Shown in pieces: positions 10,385 through 20,710 of a stretch of 64,000 bases of DNA (positions are counted from its first letter, which is position 1; the number at the start of each line of letters is the position of its first letter). The stretch covers positions 19,439 to 83,438 of the forward strand of contig CAIXUZ010000049.1 in assembly GCA_903922735.1 (NCBI GenBank), read 5' to 3'. The stretch comes from an uncultured Verrucomicrobia subdivision 3 bacterium. Its GTDB lineage: Bacteria > Verrucomicrobiota > Verrucomicrobiia > Limisphaerales > UBA11358. The position numbers and the translations under genes were made by a program. The notes beneath the pieces were generated by a model. The model was not told where the DNA came from. It worked only from the letters and a program-made list of their open reading frames with translations, and made no database searches.

Positions 10385-11152
10385 TTATGTGGCCGGATGA
10401 GCCGGAGTGACTTCGTCGCCTTCGATCATCTCACCCAATTTCCAACCCGGGATGATATTGGCAATGCTGCGATCTTTTTGGACGTTGCGGATAATAATTT
10501 TGGCAACCAGCTTGCCTTCACGGCTGACCAGCAATTCGCCGTCCTGAATCGCACCCTGATTTTCGCCGATGTCAAGAACCACAAATTCCCATTTAGGATC
10601 CACCACAATAACTTTACCCTTCAAATCGGCGCGCAATTTAATATCGGTATCCGGGCCAATAAATTTTGCCAACTGAGCTTTGGTGCTGATAAACTGGCGA
10701 GTTAATATCGCTTTTTCCTCGATAATGGCGGCAATCTGAACTTCCGTGTCCTTAAGTTTTTTGGCAATATTCAAAACTTGTTCGGGCGTCAGGTTTGAGG
10801 TTTTGTAGCTTGCCAGCTGGGATTGAACATCATCACGTTCCTGGGTGATTTTGGCAAGTTTGTCGGACAGCTCATCCGCACGCTTCGACTGAGCCACGGC
10901 CCGGGCATTGGCCTGATCAAGCTCAGACTTGGTAGTGGCCAATTCCGTCCGAACCTTGGCCAGATCGCCTTTGGTCTTGGTCAGTTCCGTCTTGGTCTTT
11001 TTATGAGCATCCTGCTCAGTGACCTTGGCGGATTTCTCGTCATCGCGTTGTTTTGTCAACGCGGGAATTTTGTCGGTTACGGCAAAATAACTTACGGTGC
11101 CGGCAGCCAGCGCGGCGACAATGGCCAGAATTAAACTGATGCGAAGTAACAT
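10385..11152 (-). CDS. Membrane-anchored coiled-coil protein of unknown function
   Basis: Single N-terminal TM (LLRISLILAIVAALAAGTVSYFAV), then a long K/E/Q-rich heptad region and a small beta-rich C-terminus. Confidence 0.75.
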   Translation of the reverse strand: MLLRISLILAIVAALAAGTVSYFAVTDKIPALTKQRDDEKSAKVTEQDAHKKTKTELTKTKGDLAKVRTELATTKSELDQANARAVAQSKRADELSDKLAKITQERDDVQSQLASYKTSNLTPEQVLNIAKKLKDTEVQIAAIIEEKAILTRQFISTKAQLAKFIGPDTDIKLRADLKGKVIVVDPKWEFVVLDIGENQGAIQDGELLVSREGKLVAKIIIRNVQKDRSIANIIPGWKLGEMIEGDEVTPAHPAT

Positions 11153-11412
11153 GATTGGTAGCAATTTTTTTGAGACTAAACCGCTTCACTCTAAGTGTCA
11201 ATGCCGTTTCTATTTTCTTAAAAACCGGCCGACCATGAAATTTTCAACGCGATCAGATAGCACAACCATTAGGAGTACTCCAACACAAATTGCCTGCTTT
11301 CACACCATTTTCCGCCACCCGCGCCGGCCAATGCCGAATAGCGCTTTAAAAATCATCAATTCTTCTTTCCCCCGATTTTTATTTTTCCATATCATTGCTT
11401 TCTCGATTAACA

Positions 11413-12279
11413 ATGCATTTCACCCCGCAACTGCGCACGCTCCTCGTCCTTGGCCGCGTGGCAAATTTGCCGACGGCATGGTCAAACTGCCTGGCCGGCT
11501 GGTGGCTCGGCGGAGGGGGGAATTATTGGAAACTACCATTTTTACTTCTGGGCGTCAGTCTGCTGCACACCGGCGGAATGTTTTTAAATGATGCTTTTGA
11601 TGCCGACTCGGACCACCAGCGGCGTCCGGAACGGCCAATTCCATCAGGAAAAATTTCGATCCACCTCGCCTGGCGTCTTGGCTTCAGCCTTCTGGTCGCG
11701 GGCATATTCCTGTTGCTATTCTGTAGTCAGCTCTCGGCCGGTGCGGCAATTGTCCTCGCGCTGTGCATCCTGCTTTACAACTTCTCTCACAAATTTTTCA
11801 CTGCGGCGCCATGGTTGCTCGGCACCTGCCGCTTTTGGATTTACATCATCGCCGGAGCATCGGGTGCAACGGGCTTGAATGGTTGGCCAATCCTGTGCGG
11901 CCTGGCCATGGCACTCTATGTCGTAGGCTCAAACTTCGTTGTGCGACGCGAAAGCCATCGGGGTGCCATCCCCTTCTGGCCGCTGCTCCCGCTCGCGGTG
12001 CCAATCCTGCTGGCGGTCGCGATGAACACCGGCGGTTTCCGGCTCCGTGCCCTCGGGCTTGCCGCCGGTTTAATCGGGTGGACCGGCTGGTGCGTGCGGA
12101 AGCTTTTCACCGGTGGTGCGGGCAGCGTTGCCATCATCGCCGCAAACCTCATGGCCGGTATTGTCTTCGTAGATTGGCTCGCCGTTGCGCCGCAATTATC
12201 ATTCTGGCCGGGCGCTGCCGTCTTCCTTTCGCTCTTCGGCTTGACGAAATGGCTGCAAAAAATCGCACCGGTAAGCTGA
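11413..12279 (+). CDS. UbiA family prenyltransferase
   Basis: GGMFLNDAFDADSDHQRRPERPIPSGKIS, the UbiA NDxxDxxxD-type motif, plus multiple TM helices. Confidence 0.85.
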   Translation: MHFTPQLRTLLVLGRVANLPTAWSNCLAGWWLGGGGNYWKLPFLLLGVSLLHTGGMFLNDAFDADSDHQRRPERPIPSGKISIHLAWRLGFSLLVAGIFLLLFCSQLSAGAAIVLALCILLYNFSHKFFTAAPWLLGTCRFWIYIIAGASGATGLNGWPILCGLAMALYVVGSNFVVRRESHRGAIPFWPLLPLAVPILLAVAMNTGGFRLRALGLAAGLIGWTGWCVRKLFTGGAGSVAIIAANLMAGIVFVDWLAVAPQLSFWPGAAVFLSLFGLTKWLQKIAPVS

Positions 12280-12417
12280 TTCCACGGAAACAAAGCGTCG
12301 GGCCGATATATTTGACGAACCGGAGGAAATTTGTTCCCCGCCCTTGCCTCCGGCGCGCGACTCCAGCAAACCACGCTTGAACAGTAGGCTACATCAAGCT
12401 ATGCTTGTCGTTCGCTT

Positions 12418-14088
12418 ATGAGCGCTGAAGGAACTGTCAAATTGACCCACAACGAGGAAATCAAGGCCGCCATTCCAACCTTGGCCGGCACCATTGCCGC
12501 GACCATTGCTGATCCGTCGACCGACCATTTCTCCGAGGACGACAACCAATTCCTGAAATTCCACGGCAGCTATCAACAGGACGACCGCGACCTGCGCAAG
12601 ACGGGCAAGAAATACATCATGATGATCCGCGGCCGCATCCCCGGCGGTGTCATGACCACCAGGCAATACGCTGTCTTCGACCAGCTCGCTTCGGATTACG
12701 GCAATACCACGCTGCGCATCACCACCCGCCAGAGCATCCAGTTCCACGGCGTGGTCAAAAATAATTTCCGGCCGGTGGTCAAGGCCATCAACGAATGCCT
12801 GCTCTCCACGCTCGCCGCCTGCGGCGATGTGAACCGCAACGTGCTCGCGCCGCCCACGCCCGCCTACACCAAGGCACGGGAACAGGTTGTTGCCGACGCA
12901 CACAAGGTCGCGCTGGCGCTCGCGCCAAAGACGCCGGCGTATCACGCCATCTGGATTGACGGCGTGCAGCTCGACAATGACGCGCCGGAGAATAAAAACT
13001 TCGTGGATCCGCTTTATGGCAAGACCTATTTGCCACGCAAGTTTAAGATCGCCTTTGTCATCCCGCCGGTGAATGACCTGGACGTTTACACGAACTGCCT
13101 CGGCCTCATCGCCATCGTCGAGAACGACCAACTCATTGGATATAACCTCTGCGTTGGCGGCGGCATGGGCCGCAGCCATGGCAACGAGGCGACCTATCCG
13201 CGCCTGGCGGATGTCATCGGCTTTTTCACACCGGACAAGATTGTGGACGTGACGAAAGCCGTACTGACCATCCATCGCGATTTCGGCGACCGCACCGACC
13301 GCAAGCATGCGCGCTTAAAATACGTCGTCGCCGAACGCGGCGTGAAGTTCATGCAGGACGAGGTGAACCAGCGCGCCGGCATCACGCTCGCCCCGGCGAA
13401 GCATTATCAATTCACCACGACGAGCGATCTGCTCGGCTGGCGCAAGGCAGTGGATGGAAGCTGGTTTCTCGGCGTGTTTGTCGAATCCGGCCGCGTGAAA
13501 GGCGCGCAGAAAAAAGCGTTGCGCGACGTCGCGGACAAATTTCCGAAGATCGAATTCCGGCTGACGGCGAATCAAAATGTTATTCTGGCCAACGTCAGTG
13601 ATGCCGACAAAGCAGGCATCAACGCGGCCTTCAGCGCCCATGGCTTGAAAACGGAAAATCAGACGACCCTTTTGCATGCCGCAGCCATGGCCTGTCCATC
13701 GTTGCCGACCTGCGGCCTCGGCCTGGCGGAATCCGAACGCATGCTGCCGGGCTTCATTGACCGCATCGAAAAACTTTTGACCGAAGTTGGTTTGGATGGC
13801 GAAGAAATCATCATCCGCTCGACCGGCTGCCCGAACGGCTGTGCGCGCCCCTACATGGCGGAGATTGCGTTCGTCGGCAAGGCGCCCGGACGTTATCAAG
13901 TCTGGCTTGGCGGCGACGTCGCGGGCACGCGGCTCAACCAAATCTGGAAAGACGTCATCAAGGAATCCGATTTGGAAACGGAGTTCCGCCCCGTATTCAC
14001 GCGCTTCGCGAAAGAACGCACCGCCGGCGAACGCTTCGGCGACTGGTGCGCGCGCGTTTTGCTGAAAGAACAACCGACCACCAATTGA
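12418..14088 (+). CDS. cysI: Assimilatory sulfite/nitrite reductase, ferredoxin-type hemoprotein
   Basis: TRQSIQFHGVVK, CGDVNRNVLAPP, MACPSLPTCGLGLAESERMLPG, STGCPNGCARPYMAEIAFVGKAPG (siroheme/4Fe-4S motifs). Confidence 0.9.
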   Translation: MSAEGTVKLTHNEEIKAAIPTLAGTIAATIADPSTDHFSEDDNQFLKFHGSYQQDDRDLRKTGKKYIMMIRGRIPGGVMTTRQYAVFDQLASDYGNTTLRITTRQSIQFHGVVKNNFRPVVKAINECLLSTLAACGDVNRNVLAPPTPAYTKAREQVVADAHKVALALAPKTPAYHAIWIDGVQLDNDAPENKNFVDPLYGKTYLPRKFKIAFVIPPVNDLDVYTNCLGLIAIVENDQLIGYNLCVGGGMGRSHGNEATYPRLADVIGFFTPDKIVDVTKAVLTIHRDFGDRTDRKHARLKYVVAERGVKFMQDEVNQRAGITLAPAKHYQFTTTSDLLGWRKAVDGSWFLGVFVESGRVKGAQKKALRDVADKFPKIEFRLTANQNVILANVSDADKAGINAAFSAHGLKTENQTTLLHAAAMACPSLPTCGLGLAESERMLPGFIDRIEKLLTEVGLDGEEIIIRSTGCPNGCARPYMAEIAFVGKAPGRYQVWLGGDVAGTRLNQIWKDVIKESDLETEFRPVFTRFAKERTAGERFGDWCARVLLKEQPTTN

Positions 14089-14096
14089 TCTGACCC

Positions 14097-14762
14097 ATGA
14101 CCCCTGAAAAAATTTCCCGGGCCAACATCGAACTGCGTCACCATACGCCGCTGGAAATCATCCGTTGGGCCATCGCGCAGTCGAATGGTCACGCGATCGT
14201 CTCGACCAATTTTCGCCCCTACGAAGCGGTGATCCTCCATCTTGTCACGCAAGTGCAGCCGGACATTCCAGTGCTCTGGGTGGACCACGGCTACAATCGC
14301 CCGGCGACTTATGTCCACGCCGAGCAGGTGACGAAATTACTCAAGCTAAACCTCAAGGCCTACCTTCCCAAGGTGACCGCCGCGCATTACGACGCCGCGT
14401 TCGGCGGCATGCCGGAACCGACACCGGAAAACGAGGAGCGCATCAAGGCGTTCAGCACCGCGATGAAACTGGAGCCATTCCAGCGCGGCATGAAAGAGCT
14501 AGCGCCAACCGTCTGGCTCACGGCGCTGCGCCAGGTGCAGAACCCGAACCGCGCCGGCCTCGACATCGTGACTGAGGACAAGAATTTTAATTCGCTGAAA
14601 GTCAGCCCGCTCTTTTACTGGAGCGACGCCGACCTGGAAAATTATCTGCGGCAGCACCACCTTCCGAACGAGTGGGATTATTTCGATCCCGCCAAAGCCG
14701 ACGACAAGCGCGAGTGCGGCTTGCACGCAAGCTGGGGCGGCAAAGCCATGGAAAAAACCTAA
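14097..14762 (+). CDS. cysH: Phosphoadenylyl-sulfate (PAPS/APS) reductase family protein
   Basis: PAPS reductase/ATP-pyrophosphatase-like fold (AIVSTNFRPYEAVILHLV...PVLWVDHGYNRPATYVHAEQVTKLL), ECGLH near the C-terminus, between cysI and cysD. Confidence 0.85.
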   Translation: MTPEKISRANIELRHHTPLEIIRWAIAQSNGHAIVSTNFRPYEAVILHLVTQVQPDIPVLWVDHGYNRPATYVHAEQVTKLLKLNLKAYLPKVTAAHYDAAFGGMPEPTPENEERIKAFSTAMKLEPFQRGMKELAPTVWLTALRQVQNPNRAGLDIVTEDKNFNSLKVSPLFYWSDADLENYLRQHHLPNEWDYFDPAKADDKRECGLHASWGGKAMEKT

Positions 14763-14844
14763 ACTTCCCGCAGAGGCGGCCGATTTCCGCAGATTGGTTT
14801 TTTATTTTATCTGCGTCCATCTGCGTTAATCTGCGGGCGACAAA

Positions 14845-15783
14845 ATGAGCTCATACCATCTTGACCATTTGCAGTATCTGGAAACGGAAGCGATCCACAT
14901 CATGCGTGAAGTCGCCGCCGAATTTGAACGCCCCGCCCTGCTCTTCTCCGGCGGCAAAGATTCCATCTGTCTGCTGCGCCTCGCGGAAAAAGCCTTCCGC
15001 CCTTCCGACATCCCGATGCCGTTCCTGAATGTCGAGACCGGTCACGAGTTTCCCGAGCTCCTCGAGTTCCGCGACCGCCGCGCCAAGGAACTTGGCGCCA
15101 AGCTCATCGTTCGCACCGTGGATGAAGCCATCGCCAAGGGGCTCGCCCATCCCGCGCCCGGCGAGATCAGCCGCAATAAGCTCCAGATTCCCGTGCTGCT
15201 CGGCGCAATCGAGGAATTTCAATTTGACTGCGCCATCGGCGGCGCGCGACGCGACGAGGAAAAAGCCCGCGCCAAGGAACGCTTCTTCAGCTTCCGGGAT
15301 TCCTTCGGCCAGTGGGATCCGAAAAATCAGCGGCCCGAGATCTGGAACCTTTATAATGCCAAGTTGAATCCGGGCGAGAATATGCGCGTCTTTCCGCTTT
15401 CCAACTGGACGGAGATGGATGTCTGGGAATACATCAAAACAGAGAAGCTCGAGGTGCCGAACATCTATTTCAGTCACGAGCGCGAATGTTATCGCAAGGG
15501 CGGCCAATGGCTGCCAGTCCCGCCGCCGCACACCGATGCGAGCAAGCCCGATCCTTATGCCGGTGCGCGTCCGAAACCGAATGAGCCGATCAAGAAAATG
15601 ATCTGCCGCGTCCGCACGATTGCCGACATGATCAGCACCGGCATGATCGAATCAAAAACGGAAACGATTGACGACATCATCGGCGAAGTTTCCGCCGCGC
15701 GCGTGACCGAACGCGGCACCCGCGCTGACGACAAGGCCAGTGAAGCCGCCATGGAAGATCGTAAAAAAGCCGGTTACTTTTGA
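14845..15783 (+). CDS. cysD: Sulfate adenylyltransferase subunit 2
   Basis: LLFSGGKDSICLLRLAEKAF, FPLSNWTEMDVWEYI, KPDPYAGARPKPNEPIKKMICRVRTIADMISTGMIES. Confidence 0.95.
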   Translation: MSSYHLDHLQYLETEAIHIMREVAAEFERPALLFSGGKDSICLLRLAEKAFRPSDIPMPFLNVETGHEFPELLEFRDRRAKELGAKLIVRTVDEAIAKGLAHPAPGEISRNKLQIPVLLGAIEEFQFDCAIGGARRDEEKARAKERFFSFRDSFGQWDPKNQRPEIWNLYNAKLNPGENMRVFPLSNWTEMDVWEYIKTEKLEVPNIYFSHERECYRKGGQWLPVPPPHTDASKPDPYAGARPKPNEPIKKMICRVRTIADMISTGMIESKTETIDDIIGEVSAARVTERGTRADDKASEAAMEDRKKAGYF

Positions 15784-15788
15784 TTGAT

Positions 15789-17105
15789 ATGCCCCACTCG
15801 CATCCCATCGAACTTTTGCGCTTCAACACCTGCGGGTCCGTTGACGACGGCAAATCCACGCTTATCGGCCGGCTGCTTTACGATTCCAAGTCGCTGATGG
15901 AAGACCAGGTCGAGGCGCTCGAGCGCAGCGCCGACATCACCGGCGGCGGCCAGATCAATCTCGCCAATCTCACCGACGGTCTCCGCGCCGAACGCGAACA
16001 GGGGATCACGATTGATGTGGCCTATCGCTATTTCGCCACGCCCAAGCGCAAGTTCATCGTCGCCGACACGCCGGGCCATGTGCAATACACCCGCAACATG
16101 GTCACGGGCGCGAGCACGGCGAATCTTTCCATCGTCCTCGTGGATGCGCGGCAGGGCGTGATCGAGCAGACGCGCCGGCACACTTACATCGCGGCGCTGC
16201 TGGGCATTCCGCACCTGGTCATCGCGGTGAACAAGATGGACCTGGTGGATTGGAGCGAGGCGCGCTTCACGGAAATCCGCGACGAGATTGAAGGGTTTCT
16301 GCCGAAGTTCGGCTCCTTCCGCGACGTGAAATTCATTCCCATGAGCGCCTTGTCCGGCGACAACGTGGTGGATGCCTCCGCGAAAACGCCGTGGTATGAA
16401 GGCCCGGCGCTGCTGCATCATCTCGAAACCGTTTACATCGCGAGCGACCGCAATTTCAGCACGTTCCGCTTCCCCGTGCAATGGGTCAACCGCCCGAATA
16501 ACCCGACGAACAAGGAACTGCACGACTTCCGCGGCTTGAGCGGACAGATCGCCAGCGGCATTGTTGCCCAAGGGCAGGAAGTGGTCATCTTCCCCGCCGG
16601 CATCAAGACCAAGGTGAAGGAGATCTGGAGCTATGACGGTTCGCTCGCCGAGGCGTTTTGCCCGCAATCCGTGACCATTTGTTTGCAGGACGACATCGAC
16701 GTGAGCCGGGGCGACATGATTGTGGGCCTGCAAAACCTGCCCGGGCGCAGCACCGAGCTGCAGGCGCGCGTCTGCTGGATGAGCCAGCGGCCGCTGGCGG
16801 CGGGCAAAAAGTTTTATCTCAAGCACACCACGCAAATCGTGCAGGCGGCCGTCACGCAGATAGAAAACCGCATCAACTTCACCACCTTCGAGCCGGAGCC
16901 CCAGCCGGCCGGACTCGGCCTGAACGACATCGGCACCATCCGCCTCCGCACGGCCAAGCCGCTGCTGTTCGACGGCTATGAAACCAACCGGCTCACCGGC
17001 TCATTCATCCTCGTCGAACAAGGCTCGAACGCCACCGTTGCCGCCGGCATGCTGTTTCCGCCCCTGGAAGCCGCCAGGCCGGAATACGACGACTTCGCGA
17101 TTTGA
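15789..17105 (+). CDS. cysN: Sulfate adenylyltransferase subunit 1 (GTPase)
   Basis: FNTCGSVDDGKSTLIGRLLYDSK, EREQGITIDVAYRYF, ADTPGHVQYTRNM, VNKMDLV; no CysC kinase fusion. Confidence 0.95.
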   Translation: MPHSHPIELLRFNTCGSVDDGKSTLIGRLLYDSKSLMEDQVEALERSADITGGGQINLANLTDGLRAEREQGITIDVAYRYFATPKRKFIVADTPGHVQYTRNMVTGASTANLSIVLVDARQGVIEQTRRHTYIAALLGIPHLVIAVNKMDLVDWSEARFTEIRDEIEGFLPKFGSFRDVKFIPMSALSGDNVVDASAKTPWYEGPALLHHLETVYIASDRNFSTFRFPVQWVNRPNNPTNKELHDFRGLSGQIASGIVAQGQEVVIFPAGIKTKVKEIWSYDGSLAEAFCPQSVTICLQDDIDVSRGDMIVGLQNLPGRSTELQARVCWMSQRPLAAGKKFYLKHTTQIVQAAVTQIENRINFTTFEPEPQPAGLGLNDIGTIRLRTAKPLLFDGYETNRLTGSFILVEQGSNATVAAGMLFPPLEAARPEYDDFAI

Positions 17106-17192
17106 AGAAAACTCAACTTGTCGCAGTCGCGCGGAAGATGGGTTCGTTGCTTGGAAAGAATCGCCCGGTCAATGCAATAAATCCGTAAATTG

Positions 17193-17320
17193 CTACTTGG
17201 TCAGCCCGGTTTCGCGAATCAAGGCGTGCAACGTGCCTTTGGCCAGTTCGCGGTGATTCGGTACGGTCAGATACCGATGGGAAGAATGGCGTAAAATGAA
17301 CCTATTGTCCGCAATTGAAG
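17193..17320 (-). pseudogene. HicA-like toxin remnant (C-terminal fragment)
   Basis: Minus-strand reading ...IADNRFILRHSSHRYLTVPNHRELAKGTLHALIRETGLTK*, resembling HicA GSH..Y..P.H.ELK.GTL..I.R..GL; no start or 5' half is recognisable. Confidence 0.5.
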
Positions 17321-17749
17321 TGGTGTTCAAAGGGTGAATGAGTGAATAAAATTGGGGGCAATGAGCATCTATCCATCACTGGTTTCGATTCACCTGGCGG
17401 GTGAAGGGAAGGATGAGATATCCTTGGACACGCTGCAACTTAACCCACCGCCCGCGGCCACCCACCGTCACCGGCGTCCACTTCCGGCCACCAGAATTTG
17501 AAATTTCACGTTTAATGGTACACGGCGAAACCGGAAACCGGATTTAATCCGCCAAAGACAACAAAGCCAGGGGCAGAAATTTGAAACTGACGACCGGAAC
17601 CCGAGGCGTGGATTTTAATTCAATATTCACCGAAAAATGGAAGACGGACTTAAGTAGGTGTTTTCCCTATACATGTAGTCTATTTTGAGTATATACGACT
17701 AGTGTTTAGTCTAATTGTGAGCAACTCGCTGTTAGCTTAATTTGTCAAC

Positions 17750-18727
17750 GTGCAAACAATATTTGCAAAATCAGATGATGCGACCAATGGCGTCGCCGAC
17801 CATTCCCAGCCCCATAATTTCACCACCGCTGCCCCCGGAGAAAATGGCCTGGGCAACCGCGCTCTGGTTGACGCATTGACCAACTCCCGCATCTATCGTG
17901 ATTACGAACGCGCGTTCAGCGATTTAACCGGCCTGCCGGTCGCCTTGCAGCCGATTGAGACCTGGCAACTACCGCATCATGGCAAACGCAACGAGAACGC
18001 CTTCTGCTCCCTGATCTCCAAAAAAAGCCGCGCTTGCGCCGCCTGCCTACAGGTGCAGGAACACCTGTGCCAGCAGGCGACAAACGAACCGGAGACGGTG
18101 GTTTGCCCCGTCGGTTTGAGCGATAGCGCCGTGCCGGTGCGCATGAGCGACCGGTTGGTAGGCTTCCTGCAAATCGGCCAGGTATTCCGCAAGAAACCGA
18201 CCGCCGCCCAGTTTGAAAAAGTCGTCAAATTGACCGCCAAATGGGGATTGGACGCCGACCGAGAAACGTTGCGCAACGCCTACTTTTCCGGCAAGGTCAT
18301 TTCACAAAAAGAACACGATTCCGCCATCAAGCTCCTAACCATTTTTGCCCAGCATCTGGCAATGCTGAGCAATCAGGTCTTCATCCAGCAGGAAAACTCC
18401 GAGCCGCCCGCCATCACCAAAGCGCGCGCCTACATCCACGAACACCAGACCGAGGAATTGTCGCTGGGGCAGGTGGCGAAATCCATCAACATGAGCAGTT
18501 ATTACTTCTGCAAAATGTTCAAGAAGGTCACCGGCATCAACTTCACCGATTACGTCGCCCGCGTGCGGATTGAGAAGTCCAAAAATCTGCTCCTCAACCC
18601 CAACCTGCGCGTCAGCGAAATCGCCTTTGAAGTCGGATTCCAGTCGCTCACCCATTTCAACCGCGTGTTCAAAAAGATTCTGGGCCAGTCCCCCACCGAC
18701 TACCGCGCCCAGCTGCTGGCGCACTAA
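17750..18727 (+). CDS. AraC family regulator with N-terminal PocR sensory domain
   Basis: PocR-like FSDLTGLPVALQPIETW...FCSLISKKSRACAACLQVQ...CPVGLSDSAVPV and C-terminal AraC HTH (MSSYYFCKMFKKVTGINFTDYVARVRIEKSKNLLLNPNLRVSEIAFEVGFQSLTHFNRVFKKILGQSPTDYR). Confidence 0.9.
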   Translation: MQTIFAKSDDATNGVADHSQPHNFTTAAPGENGLGNRALVDALTNSRIYRDYERAFSDLTGLPVALQPIETWQLPHHGKRNENAFCSLISKKSRACAACLQVQEHLCQQATNEPETVVCPVGLSDSAVPVRMSDRLVGFLQIGQVFRKKPTAAQFEKVVKLTAKWGLDADRETLRNAYFSGKVISQKEHDSAIKLLTIFAQHLAMLSNQVFIQQENSEPPAITKARAYIHEHQTEELSLGQVAKSINMSSYYFCKMFKKVTGINFTDYVARVRIEKSKNLLLNPNLRVSEIAFEVGFQSLTHFNRVFKKILGQSPTDYRAQLLAH

Positions 18728-18825
18728 CCCTCGCGCCCAAGTCCCGCCCCGGCGCCACTGGGGCAGTCGTTATTGATTCTGCAATTGGCATTGGCAGGGG
18801 CCGATTAATTTCCGATATTCCCGCG

Positions 18826-19881
18826 ATGCAAGGGATGAGGAAAAAATCAACAAACTCCCGCGCCCGCGTGGCGTCCGCCGTGCGCGACCGGGATGAGCGG
18901 CTGCGGGCCATCCTCGAAACCGCCGTCGAAGGCATCATCACGATTGACGAGCGCGGCATCATCGAATCCTTCAATCCCGCCGCAGAAAAGATCTTCGGCT
19001 ACCCGGCGGCTGAAATCATCGGCAAAAACGTCAGCCGGTTAATGCCAACGCCGCACCAACAAAAGCACGACGGCTATATCGAAAATTACCGGCGCACCGG
19101 CCACGCCAAAATCATCGGCATCGGCCGCGAAACCCTGGCGCAAAAGAAAGACGGCACGATTTTCCCCATCGACCTGTCCATCAGCGAGGTCAAGCTGAGC
19201 GACCGGCGCCGGTTTACCGGCTTCATCCGCGACATCACCGAACGAAAGCGGCTGGAAAAAGAGATCCTTGAAATCAGCGAACGCGAACAACGCCGGATCG
19301 GCCAGGATCTCCACGATGGTCTCTGCCAGCATCTCGCGGGAATTGAAATGTTGAGCCAGGTGCTCGCCCAAAAGCTGGCCGCCCAATCACGGCCCGCCGC
19401 CGCCCGCGCCCGTGAAATCGCCAAAGCTGTTCGCCAAGCCATCCGTGAAACCCGGCGACTGGCACGCGGGCTTTCACCGGTCACGCTGGAGGCCGACGGC
19501 TTGATGTCCGCCCTGGCGGAACTGGCTTTAAACACCGAAAAAATGTTCCGCGTGCGGTGCGAGTTCAACTGTCCCGACCCGGTGAAATCCGACAACCACG
19601 CGACCGCCACGCATTTGTTTCGCATCGCGCAGGAAGCCGTTTCCAACGCCATCAAACATGGGCGAGCCAAGACCATCGCCATCGAACTGCGCGAGGAAAA
19701 CGAGCAAATCCATTTACGAATCAGCGACAACGGAAAGGGGTTCCCGAAAAAAAAATCCGGCCGCAACGGCATGGGATTGCGGATCATGCAGTCCCGCAGC
19801 AGCATGGTCAGCGGCACCCTGACCATCGAACCCAACCCCGGCGGCGGCACGATCGTCACCGGCAGCGCTCCCAAGCAATAA
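18826..19881 (+). CDS. PAS-domain sensor histidine kinase (NarX/DegS-type HisKA_3)
   Basis: PAS DERGIIESFNPAAEKIFGYPAAEIIGKNVSRLMP; EREQRRIGQDLHDGLCQHLAGIEML; HATPase DNGKGFPKKKSGRNGMGLRIM. Confidence 0.93.
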   Translation: MQGMRKKSTNSRARVASAVRDRDERLRAILETAVEGIITIDERGIIESFNPAAEKIFGYPAAEIIGKNVSRLMPTPHQQKHDGYIENYRRTGHAKIIGIGRETLAQKKDGTIFPIDLSISEVKLSDRRRFTGFIRDITERKRLEKEILEISEREQRRIGQDLHDGLCQHLAGIEMLSQVLAQKLAAQSRPAAARAREIAKAVRQAIRETRRLARGLSPVTLEADGLMSALAELALNTEKMFRVRCEFNCPDPVKSDNHATATHLFRIAQEAVSNAIKHGRAKTIAIELREENEQIHLRISDNGKGFPKKKSGRNGMGLRIMQSRSSMVSGTLTIEPNPGGGTIVTGSAPKQ

Positions 19882-19887
19882 CTCTAT

Positions 19888-20565
19888 ATGCCCGCAAAAA
19901 CGAAACCGACCGCCAAGCGCATTCTGATCGTGGACGATCATCCGATGATGCGCAATGGGCTGGCCCAGTTGATCGACAATGAACCCGACTTGAAGGCCAT
20001 CGCCGAAGCCGACACCGCCCGACAGGCGATCGAAGCGGCGACCCGCCAGAAATTCGACCTCGCCCTGCTCGACCTGTCCCTGCCCGATAAAAACGGATTG
20101 GAACTCATCAAAGACCTCCGCGTGCTGCAGCCGGAACTGCCGCTGCTGGTGGTCTCGATGCACGATGAAATGATTTATGCCGAACGCGTGCTGCGCGCCG
20201 GCGCCCGCGGCTACATCATGAAGCAGGAGGGCGGACAGAAATTTTTACGAGCCATCCGGCAAGTGCTCAGCGGACAAGTCTATGTCAGTGAAAAAATGGC
20301 GGCCCGAATCCTGGAAACCTTCTCCGGCCGGAGCGCCGCCGGATCCACCTCGCCAGTCAGCCAGCTGTCCGACCGCGAATTTGAAGTGTATCAACTCATC
20401 GGCCAGGGCGTCAGCACGCGGGATATTGCCGAGCGCCTGCATATAAGCGCCAAGACGGTGGAAGTGCACCGGGCGAACATCAAACACAAGCTGCACTTAA
20501 AGACCGCCTCCGAACTAGTGCGCCATGCCGTGCGCTGGGTGGACGCCCAAGCCCAAAAATCATAA
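19888..20565 (+). CDS. LuxR/NarL-family response regulator
   Basis: Receiver RILIVDDHPMMRNGLAQLI and HTH LSDREFEVYQLIGQGVSTRDIAERLHISAKTVEVHRANIKHKL; directly downstream of the kinase. Confidence 0.95.
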   Translation: MPAKTKPTAKRILIVDDHPMMRNGLAQLIDNEPDLKAIAEADTARQAIEAATRQKFDLALLDLSLPDKNGLELIKDLRVLQPELPLLVVSMHDEMIYAERVLRAGARGYIMKQEGGQKFLRAIRQVLSGQVYVSEKMAARILETFSGRSAAGSTSPVSQLSDREFEVYQLIGQGVSTRDIAERLHISAKTVEVHRANIKHKLHLKTASELVRHAVRWVDAQAQKS

Positions 20566-20710
20566 CGGACGAACCCGCTCCGCACCCAGGCAGGCATGGG
20601 TTGCCGAAAAAATCACAATTATTGGTGATGATTTGCCAAAAGTAGAGAAGTTTGAAGTTTCTACTACTGCCACCTTCTTTGTTGAACGAATTATTTAAGC
20701 CAACTTTATT

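Noticed and set aside
12394-16835. Long antisense ORFs over cysI, cysD and cysN
   Set aside because: All overlap conserved plus-strand genes and lack any domain signal.
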